From Acinetobacter sp. UBA6641 (GTDB lineage Bacteria > Pseudomonadota > Gammaproteobacteria > Pseudomonadales > Moraxellaceae), in assembly GCA_002455755.1 (NCBI GenBank), contig DKLL01000003.1:181-16209 (forward strand): a stretch of 16,029 bases of DNA, written 5' to 3'. A program made the translations under genes and the position numbers. Below are positions 8,066-14,795 of the stretch, in pieces. How positions within the stretch are numbered: position 1 is the stretch's first letter; every line of letters starts with the position of its first letter. Under the pieces are notes generated by a model. That model did not search any database. It worked only from the letters and a program-made list of their open reading frames with translations, and was not told the origin of the DNA.

Positions 8066-8785
8066 TTAATTACATACTGTCGTATCTTGACATGCTATCC
8101 ATCCTGAAGTCATTCTACCATTTTTATTTATATATACAATATTTAGCCATCTAGAACTCACTTCTTTTATTTTAAATTTATCACCTTTTATTAAATATCC
8201 GACATGTTCTGGTGTAAAATTATTAACATCATTAATAAATGTTTTACGAAGTACTATTCCTCTATCAAGGCTTCCACTCATCCAACTTTTAAATAACTTT
8301 GAATTTAACTCATTTTTTAAGTCACTCTTAGTGGAATAAGGGAATTTATATATTATTATTTTTTTAGAATTTATTATATCACCACCACTACCAAAAAAAT
8401 TAGATAACTGCTCATTCTCCTTACAAAAATTATTTTTATTGCACTCATAGGCACGTATCATATAATATTTATTTAAATAATTAAATCTATTTAACGGATC
8501 TCTATAATCTTCACTATATGAAATTCCAAGGAAAATATTATATTTATTTTTTAAATTATTAGAAAATATATAATCAATTTTCAGATCATCAACCGGAACC
8601 TCATAAGAATCTATTTTATTTAATTTTTTCCCACAATCACTTATATATACATCTAGTTTATTAATAATCTTTCTGGACTCTATACACTGATAATCATTTA
8701 ATTTAAATATATTCTTTGCATAAATAGAAGAATTAAATATTACAGATAAAAAAATAAATATTAATTTTTTAAAAAAATAATTCAT
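8066..8785 (-). CDS. Secreted six-cysteine protein with SH3-like C-terminus; putative immunity protein
   Basis: I do not recognise a named family. The 239-residue product begins with a clear signal peptide (residues 1-23, MNYFFKKLIFIFLSVIFNSS then IYA), so the mature protein should be periplasmic. It has six cysteines (34, 51, 115, 121, 232, 238), an even number suggesting up to three disulfides. Residues about 190-232 look like a bacterial SH3 domain (HVGYLIKGDKFKIKE, then WLNIVYI and SGWIACQ). Its ATG overlaps the stop of the upstream GH19 gene in an ATGA arrangement, so the two are translationally coupled. Location after a cell-wall-hydrolase effector, plus periplasmic export, suggests it protects the producer by inhibiting that enzyme; this is inference. 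It is very AT-rich. Confidence 0.7.
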   Translation of the reverse strand: MNYFFKKLIFIFLSVIFNSSIYAKNIFKLNDYQCIESRKIINKLDVYISDCGKKLNKIDSYEVPVDDLKIDYIFSNNLKNKYNIFLGISYSEDYRDPLNRFNYLNKYYMIRAYECNKNNFCKENEQLSNFFGSGGDIINSKKIIIYKFPYSTKSDLKNELNSKLFKSWMSGSLDRGIVLRKTFINDVNNFTPEHVGYLIKGDKFKIKEVSSRWLNIVYINKNGRMTSGWIACQDTTVCN

Positions 8786-10434
8786 TTACATGTACCATAT
8801 TTAATAATAAATTTTCTAGCTATCTCTTTTTTAGCTATTTTTCTTTCATTCAATTTCATTTCTCCACCATTTACTAAGTGTGTTATAGAAGTTGTTATGC
8901 TATCCGAATCAATTTTTATGCTTTCACCTGTAGTAAGACTGACTATTTTTCCATTTTTTTTATTCTTCCAAAACCAAATCCCTGTCTCTATTGCTACACT
9001 ATAATTATTTTCTAAAAGATTAGGATTATTAACAATATCTAAACCTGTTCCTTTAGCACAATCTTCATAGCCTGTAAAATGTGTTAAGTGTAATAATCCT
9101 CTTCCTCTATAATCTCTATTAGGATATTTATCATTTCCATATAAATGAAAGCCATAAGCAGCATCATTATCAGCTAAATGACTCCAAATATAATTAAGTT
9201 TCTGCTGTCTGGTATATTTCCCCATACCACGTCTTTCAAAACCTAAATTTATTGCCGTTGGAGATATTCTATAAATATTTTCAGGTTTCTTAAAAGTTTT
9301 CTTAGTATAATTTAAACTCTCTCTTAGTTTTGTAAAATTTTCAGTTTCTATTTTCCCTTGAGCTAGAATATTAACTAAGTCTCTACAAGAGTTTACTTCA
9401 TATTTTTTCATAAAGTTAGGTAACTGCAATAATGCTGTTTGAAATTCAGCTTTAGCTTTTGGAGCGATATTTTTTATAAAATCCATGTCAATTTTTAAAG
9501 ACTTCCCACAAGTCTTACATGTAATACTTTCTGTAATAGGTCTAGTAATATTCGGTTCATTTTTCGCTGTTCTACCGATTGTTACATCCACATCTAAATG
9601 CAATTTAACTGAACTTTCATTTATTCTTTTTGGCAAATAGTCTAAAGATTTTAGTGGATTGCCATCAGGTTTACATACAGTTATCTTCAACCACTTTCCA
9701 ATATAACCTCTAACTGCAAGCTTTCCATTTGAAACAGAAATTAGATTCTTTTCTTTGCTCTCCACAGCCAATATTTCAACATTAGTTTTTTCTACAATAT
9801 ATTTATTGTCATTACTATCTAGCAAAGTGATCGTCGATAAACTTTTAAAATTATCGTAAGGTTCATCTAACTTAATCAGGATGGGCTGTTGTGAGCCAGC
9901 ACCAGAATTTATAGATTTTTTTAAAACAAATTTATCACTAGATGTCAGAACTAAAATTTCGATGTCTCGATTTGGAGAAGATTCTATTTCTGCAAGTCCT
10001 TCTTTATTAGTAGAACGTTCAAAAGATTTTTTCCCTTTTGGACGTGATTTTATAGGAAAATTAGTCATAACTTTTCCATTACTATCAACCACCTTGAAAA
10101 AATTCTTTACCGTTTTACCCTGAGGGTTTTGTATGTTTTCTAGTCGATATTCTTCAATAGTTTTTGGTAAATACACTTTTATGGGATGATTCGCAGATGA
10201 AATTACAGATGAATTCATCACTTTAAAAACCGTATATTCTTTAGCATTCGGTGGTTTGGCTAAAATTTCGATTGTTCTATTAGAAGAAGCCTGAAAGGTA
10301 AAAAAACCCTTTTCGTCAGTCTTTTGCTGGTTTTCTCTGGTTGATCCATGATAACGAGACTTTACATTTAGATTAATAATTCGTTGACCCGATTTATCAT
10401 AGAATTTAGAAAAAATTGTGACTAGATTACTCAT
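8782..10434 (-). CDS. Putative T6SS effector: tandem Ig/transthyretin-like repeats plus GH19 cell-wall hydrolase domain
   Basis: This is a 550-residue protein encoded directly behind vgrG. Residues about 5-90 and 108-190 are clear copies of one module (compare IINLNVKSR with MTNFPIKSR, and SSNRTIEIL with SSPNRDIEIL), resembling carboxypeptidase-regulatory/transthyretin-like beta domains. A third, degenerate copy may span 198-285. A CKTC pair follows (306-309). Residues about 325-550 resemble GH19 chitinase/lysozyme: FMKKYEVNSCRDLVNILAQG, KIETENF with likely catalytic Glu363, ESLNY (372-376), YRGRGLLHLTHFTGYED (442-458), AIETGIWFWK, and THLVNGG (518-524). No signal peptide or PAAR domain is present. 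The start overlaps the vgrG stop by one base (TAATG). Probable role: VgrG-delivered peptidoglycan hydrolase acting in the target's periplasm. The domain call is good; effector function is inferred. Confidence 0.78.
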   Translation of the reverse strand: MSNLVTIFSKFYDKSGQRIINLNVKSRYHGSTRENQQKTDEKGFFTFQASSNRTIEILAKPPNAKEYTVFKVMNSSVISSANHPIKVYLPKTIEEYRLENIQNPQGKTVKNFFKVVDSNGKVMTNFPIKSRPKGKKSFERSTNKEGLAEIESSPNRDIEILVLTSSDKFVLKKSINSGAGSQQPILIKLDEPYDNFKSLSTITLLDSNDNKYIVEKTNVEILAVESKEKNLISVSNGKLAVRGYIGKWLKITVCKPDGNPLKSLDYLPKRINESSVKLHLDVDVTIGRTAKNEPNITRPITESITCKTCGKSLKIDMDFIKNIAPKAKAEFQTALLQLPNFMKKYEVNSCRDLVNILAQGKIETENFTKLRESLNYTKKTFKKPENIYRISPTAINLGFERRGMGKYTRQQKLNYIWSHLADNDAAYGFHLYGNDKYPNRDYRGRGLLHLTHFTGYEDCAKGTGLDIVNNPNLLENNYSVAIETGIWFWKNKKNGKIVSLTTGESIKIDSDSITTSITHLVNGGEMKLNERKIAKKEIARKFIIKYGTCK

Positions 10435-13304
10435 TAATCAAAATCCTCTTCTGTATAAACTTCATCATGTTCTAAAATTTTTTCTTCTATTTCTTCTATC
10501 AACTCATCACAATTATCGTCTGCTATATCCTGACTTAAATAAGTATTTAAAGAGTTAAATCCCAATGCTGTAAATTCTGTTTGTTGTGGAGTATAGAACC
10601 TTAAGGAAGTTATATTTTTTTCGCTATCCAGCTCATTTTTAATATTTTTAATTAATTTTCCATCTGATTGATCAACAATAAAAATTTCCTTTTCGCCCTC
10701 TGAAAAATGATTCCAACTGTAATCCACCTGATTACTATAAGGCGTTTCCAGCCTTGGTAGACTGGTCTGAGGCATAATCGCCTTCCCTCCTCCCCCAAAA
10801 CTATGCTGCCCCGCCTTACTCTCAAACTTGCCACCCGTAGTCGTAAAAATACCTTGTCCATTGATCTTTAACTGTGAACCACCTGCTGTAAGCACAATCT
10901 CTTTAGGACTAGTTATTTCAATCTTATCTTCGGTCGAAATCAGTTTAATCACCTTACGGGCTATGGCTTCAATGGCATCATCCTGTGCTTGTAATTCAAC
11001 CTTTCCTTTTCCTGCATATAACTTTGCTCCTTCTTGTGCGGCAAAAAAACTAATTTTCTGGCTGGCATGTCCAATCAAAGACTTCTGTGTACTGAAGTTA
11101 ATACTCTCTCCCGCACTATGATGAATCTGTCGATCTGCTGAAATATGAATATCTTTATTTGTTGCAAGGGCAATCGAATGAGGCGCAGCGAGTAGCATTA
11201 CAGCCTGTTTAAAACTGTCTGCTTTTTCTTTTTCCCTATTTTCAATTTGTTCAAGAAAAGCCTTTAAATTTTCTAAAACTTCCAAGGGATCCGTCAGCTG
11301 ATTTTCCGCAACTTGACTCAATGCCTGAGCATTATTTAGACTCGATTGCAGTTGAGTTTTTGCCTCATGTGTACTGAGATGATTACCTTTGGCTTGATCT
11401 TGAAGATGGGTCGAAATCAGTAGACCCTTACCCGCCCGAACAGCACCCCATTGATCTGTTCTTAGCTCAAAGCCTTCACCGCGCCCATCACTGCTTTCTT
11501 GATCTTTAGGATGACTCAAATTGCCCAAATTCAGCTGACTGGTACCATGGCTACTCTGTAACTGGGTACTGATCTGATCGCGAGTATCATCAAAACGTAA
11601 TTGGTTAAAACCGGTTCCATCCACTTCTTGCGAGCGGATACCGCTGAGCTTTCTGGTCTCGGGTAACTGACCTTTCAGATCGAATTTGGTCTGATGGCGT
11701 TCTGCTTCATGAATCCGCCCCACGATGAAAGGCCGATCCACATCCCCCTCAAAAAAGTCAATCGCTACAATTTCACCAATCCGCGGATGAAAGCGTGCAC
11801 CATAACCTTCACCCGCCCATGGGGTGAGTACGTCCACCCAAGCAGAATCGCTGTCATTATCATTACTTCCAGCGCCACCATCGTGACTATGATCATCACT
11901 ACGAGTAAACAAGAAACGTACTTTGACTCGTCCCCATTGATCGACATAAATGCTTTCCCCTTCAGGACCGACCACTTTAGCTCGTTGCGGATAGGCCGCT
12001 GGTCGATGTACCAAAGGATGATATTCAGGAACTACAGCAATATTGCGCCGTACCAGATATAACTCATTACCCTGTCGCTCTTCCCCTGAATTTTGCCAAC
12101 GACTTAAGCTCAGCAATGTTTCTAACTGGCGCAGCATGTCTTTGGGTAAATTATTCTGGTTATAAAAAGATTTACCCAAAATCAGCAATTCTTTATCTGA
12201 ACCTGAATGCAGATCCATTTCCGGATGATCAAGCAATTCAAACCAGTAACCGACCTGTGCATCACGTACGCTACTCTGGGCAGTAAAATATTTGGACTGC
12301 AAGTCTTGATATTGGGATAACTGCTGATTGAATTTATCTAACTGTTGGCTACCTGAAGCCGTGGTTTGATCGGCACCGGTTAAATCCGGAATCCATGCAG
12401 GACTGATGCTCCAGACTTGCTCCAAACTTAAGGTTTCATTATCGTGCAGATCGCTATGCTGATGATTGCTTAGCCTGGTATGGGCTTGATCCTGAGACAG
12501 ACTGTTGGCTTGCCAACGCTGGACCTGAATGGCGGTTGACTGCAAATGACGCTCAGCAATAAAACTGGTGATACTATCAAATTGTTCTGTGGCATGACTG
12601 CGGTGAAAGCGGATCGATCTTCTGTTTAAAGCACTATATTGAGAATTTTCATCAATCAAACGTAATGTCTGTGGCTCTATGGCAGCTGATGACGTCGCTA
12701 CAATCTGTTCCGCTTCATCAATCAGCCAGTTTATGCCTTCGCTGCGCCACAGTCGGGTTAAAAATTCGTAATCGGTTTCATTGGCCTGCATCACAAAAGG
12801 ACGCACATCATATTCTTTGGTCAAACCTTGAGTATTTAAACTTAAGCTGGCTGCAAACAGGGCACTTTTCATTTGCCATTCTTTAAACAGGATTTCACTG
12901 ATATCCCGTACACTTTTATTCATAAATACGCGACTGTTACGGCGTTTGTGCCAGAGCGCAGTCGCATCTTGAATGGTGAGTTTATACAGGGTAAGCGCGC
13001 CATCGCTTTGACCTTGGCTGGCTCCCGTGATGATGCCGGTGATTCGAGACAGTTGACCTGCATCGGTCGCCTGATCAACTGCGACCTGGCCGCCAATAAA
13101 TTGCTTCAGCGGAATATGTGCGTTGGTCGACAAGCAAACCAGTTCAGCCTTAAGCCCCTGATTGATGCGATGTTGACCTTCAATGCGTTGAATAAAAACC
13201 TGGGAATTCAGCAATTGATGAGAAAATTGGATATGTAGGGCACGCTTTTGCAAACTTAAGCCCATCCCCTCCATGACAGTATGGATATTTTTAAACATGA
13301 TCAT
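10434..13304 (-). CDS. vgrG: T6SS spike protein VgrG with DUF2345 region and unique C-terminal extension
   Basis: VgrG trimers form the puncturing tip of the type VI secretion system. The 956-residue protein has the N-terminal gp27-like region (about 20-430, beginning RALHIQFSHQLLNSQVFIQR). A gp5-like OB fold follows (about 440-532, with YVDQWGRVKVRF and WAGEGYGARFHPRIGEIVAIDF). A middle Vgr segment (about 550-630) leads to a DUF2345 beta-rich region (about 698-838, ending in GKFESKAGQHSFGGGG). Residues 851-956 form an extra tail ending in a strongly acidic stretch (DELIEEIEEKILEHDEVYTEEDFD region). No catalytic domain is evident in the tail; it may dock cargo. The start is uncertain: ATGs at 13304 and 13298 both lack a good ribosome-binding site. 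No other T6SS structural genes are in the window, so this is an orphan vgrG-effector locus. Confidence 0.94.
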   Translation of the reverse strand: MIMFKNIHTVMEGMGLSLQKRALHIQFSHQLLNSQVFIQRIEGQHRINQGLKAELVCLSTNAHIPLKQFIGGQVAVDQATDAGQLSRITGIITGASQGQSDGALTLYKLTIQDATALWHKRRNSRVFMNKSVRDISEILFKEWQMKSALFAASLSLNTQGLTKEYDVRPFVMQANETDYEFLTRLWRSEGINWLIDEAEQIVATSSAAIEPQTLRLIDENSQYSALNRRSIRFHRSHATEQFDSITSFIAERHLQSTAIQVQRWQANSLSQDQAHTRLSNHQHSDLHDNETLSLEQVWSISPAWIPDLTGADQTTASGSQQLDKFNQQLSQYQDLQSKYFTAQSSVRDAQVGYWFELLDHPEMDLHSGSDKELLILGKSFYNQNNLPKDMLRQLETLLSLSRWQNSGEERQGNELYLVRRNIAVVPEYHPLVHRPAAYPQRAKVVGPEGESIYVDQWGRVKVRFLFTRSDDHSHDGGAGSNDNDSDSAWVDVLTPWAGEGYGARFHPRIGEIVAIDFFEGDVDRPFIVGRIHEAERHQTKFDLKGQLPETRKLSGIRSQEVDGTGFNQLRFDDTRDQISTQLQSSHGTSQLNLGNLSHPKDQESSDGRGEGFELRTDQWGAVRAGKGLLISTHLQDQAKGNHLSTHEAKTQLQSSLNNAQALSQVAENQLTDPLEVLENLKAFLEQIENREKEKADSFKQAVMLLAAPHSIALATNKDIHISADRQIHHSAGESINFSTQKSLIGHASQKISFFAAQEGAKLYAGKGKVELQAQDDAIEAIARKVIKLISTEDKIEITSPKEIVLTAGGSQLKINGQGIFTTTGGKFESKAGQHSFGGGGKAIMPQTSLPRLETPYSNQVDYSWNHFSEGEKEIFIVDQSDGKLIKNIKNELDSEKNITSLRFYTPQQTEFTALGFNSLNTYLSQDIADDNCDELIEEIEEKILEHDEVYTEEDFD

Positions 13305-13480
13305 TTATTGTTGTTATAGCTTTATTTTAATTTGAGACGCATTCTAGAAAATGTTGTTTTTTTCGTCCAGTAGGTTTTTTGTTAATTTTATCTCTTAGCA
13401 CTATTCAGTTAAAGGAATGAAATGAGTTAAAAAATTTCAGAGCTTAACTTCATGCTTTGATTCTGCTGGGAGGTGCTAGC

Positions 13481-13489
13481 TGTTACACT
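13481..13489 (+). promoter_or_regulatory. Possible extended -10 promoter for the aminotransferase
   Basis: TGTTACACT fits an extended -10 (TG-n-TACACT) 31 bases upstream of the aminotransferase ATG, giving a leader of about 25 bases. The -35 region at normal spacing (TTCTGC) is poor. The rest of the 216-base gap toward vgrG is AT-rich, with no recognisable operator and no clear vgrG promoter. Confidence 0.35.
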
Positions 13490-13520
13490 GAAAGCATAAG
13501 AATATTGAAGAGTTCGGGTC

Positions 13521-14675
13521 ATGATTGAGATTCATTCCAAACTACCGGCACAGGGTGTCACTATTTTCAGCGTGATGACCGCGATGGCACAGCGTCTGAA
13601 TGCCTTAAATCTTTCTCAGGGTTTTCCCGACTTTGCTGCTCCTCCGGCACTACTTAAAGCCTTAAGCCAAGCCACCTTGGATGGCTTTAACCAATATGCA
13701 CCTGGTGATGGCTTGATTTCCTTGCGTGAGCAGGTAGCCCAGCAATTTTTAAAACGCGACCAACTGGTGATTGATCCGCTGACTGAAATCACCATTACGC
13801 CCGGAGCCACCCTGGCTATTTTTGTTGCCATTCAAGCGCTGATCCATGCCGGTGACGAAGTCATCATTTTCGATCCCTGCTACGACAGTTATGGACCGAG
13901 CGTGCAGCTGGTAGGCGGCAAAGCCATTCATATTCCTCTATCAGCGCCCGAGTTTTCGGTCGACTGGAACCGGGTGAAAGATGCCATTAACCACAACACC
14001 CGGATGATCGTTGTGAATACCCCGCATAATCCGAGCGGCGCCATCTGGTCAGCTCAGGACTGGTTAAATCTAATTGAACTGATCCGGGACAAAAATATTG
14101 TGGTGCTGTCGGATGAGGTTTATGAACATCTGGTTTTTGATGGTCTAAAGCACTATTCGGCGCTGTCTTTTCCTGAATTGCGTGACCGTAGCATTGTGGT
14201 CGGTTCCTTTGGCAAAACCTTTCATGTCACTGGCTGGAAAACCGGTTATTGTGTGGCCTCACCAGAACTGATGAAGATATTTCGCCAGATTTACCAGTTT
14301 GTCAGCTTCTGCGGCGTAACACCGGTACAAATGGCCCTGGCTACTTTTATGCAACAGCATCCTGAGCATATTGAAGGGCTTGCAGACTTTTATCAGGATA
14401 AGCGTGACCTGTTTAATTCCGGCCTGCGTAATTCACGCTTTCATTTTACTCCGTCACAGGGTACCTATTTTCAGAACCTGAATTACAGTGCTATCCGGCC
14501 CGACCTGGATGATGTCGAGATGTGTAAATTTCTGGCTGAACAGCATGGCATTGTTGCCATTCCAATATCGGTGTTTTATCAGCGCCCGCCAGAAAATTTA
14601 CGTTTAATCCGTTTTTGTTTTGCTAAAAAAGATGAAACCCTGGAACAGGCTACTGCCATTTTATCTGCGGTATAA
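13521..14675 (+). CDS. ybdL: Methionine aminotransferase, YbdL-like (PLP-dependent class I)
   Basis: This 384-residue PLP enzyme closely resembles E. coli YbdL, an aminotransferase that prefers methionine and aromatic amino acids and can regenerate methionine from its keto acid. Visible class I/II features are LSQGFPDF (31-38), NTPHNPSG (166-173, Asn170 contacting PLP), LSDEVYEHL (196-204, Asp198 and Tyr201), SFGKTFHVTGWKTGY (229-243, Schiff-base Lys232) and the substrate-carboxylate Arg364 in LIRFCFAKK. Length and C-terminal motif match YbdL. It is cytoplasmic. The ATG at 13521 has a GAAGAG ribosome-binding site. It diverges from vgrG and is followed by a MATE pump after 120 bases; no functional link between the two is evident. 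No other methionine-salvage gene is present here. Confidence 0.9.
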   Translation: MIEIHSKLPAQGVTIFSVMTAMAQRLNALNLSQGFPDFAAPPALLKALSQATLDGFNQYAPGDGLISLREQVAQQFLKRDQLVIDPLTEITITPGATLAIFVAIQALIHAGDEVIIFDPCYDSYGPSVQLVGGKAIHIPLSAPEFSVDWNRVKDAINHNTRMIVVNTPHNPSGAIWSAQDWLNLIELIRDKNIVVLSDEVYEHLVFDGLKHYSALSFPELRDRSIVVGSFGKTFHVTGWKTGYCVASPELMKIFRQIYQFVSFCGVTPVQMALATFMQQHPEHIEGLADFYQDKRDLFNSGLRNSRFHFTPSQGTYFQNLNYSAIRPDLDDVEMCKFLAEQHGIVAIPISVFYQRPPENLRLIRFCFAKKDETLEQATAILSAV

Positions 14676-14728
14676 ACTTATAATTTTACATAAAAATTTA
14701 GACTCAGTTACCTAAACACTAAGGCTAT

Positions 14729-14759
14729 TTTAAGCTACTTCAGCTAGGGTTAGCTTAAA
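14729..14759. repeat. Inverted repeat upstream of the MATE pump gene
   Basis: TTTAAGCTA (14729-14737) and TAGCTTAAA (14751-14759) are perfect 9-base inverted arms around a 13-base spacer, 36 bases before the pump start codon. There is no T-run, so it does not look like a terminator for the aminotransferase. It could be an operator for a dimeric regulator or a leader hairpin. No regulator gene is adjacent in the window. Confidence 0.45.
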
Positions 14760-14795
14760 TCTGAAAATGATAAAAATATCTTTACAGGACGTTCC

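Larger units (their letters stand above)
7986..10720. other. AT-rich island: VgrG C-terminal tail, effector and immunity cargo cassette
   Basis: Base composition changes abruptly within vgrG. By direct count, G+C is 34 of 60 at 10741-10800 and 32 of 60 at 11821-11880. It is only 15 of 60 at 10621-10680 and at 10441-10500, 16 of 60 at 10021-10080, 11 of 60 at 8341-8400 and 10 of 60 at 8461-8520. The low-GC tract runs from about codon 855 of vgrG, through the GH19 protein and the secreted small protein, to the terminator of the peroxidase gene. The pattern fits horizontal exchange of T6SS cargo behind a conserved VgrG core. The exact ends are approximate and no flanking repeats or att sites were seen. 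Confidence 0.7.

Noticed and set aside
10434..10755. VgrG tail as an enzymatic (evolved VgrG) effector domain
   Set aside because: The 106-residue tail has no recognisable catalytic motif; a structural or docking role fits better.
11694..12062. Open frame of 122 codons opposite vgrG
   Set aside because: It lies antisense to the well-supported conserved core of vgrG, its product resembles no family, and there is no ribosome-binding evidence. The same holds for other antisense frames in the atp genes, znuC, znuB and the aminotransferase.
12873..13238. Open frame of 121 codons opposite the vgrG 5' end
   Set aside because: It is the complementary-strand shadow of the conserved VgrG N-terminal region, with no independent coding signal.
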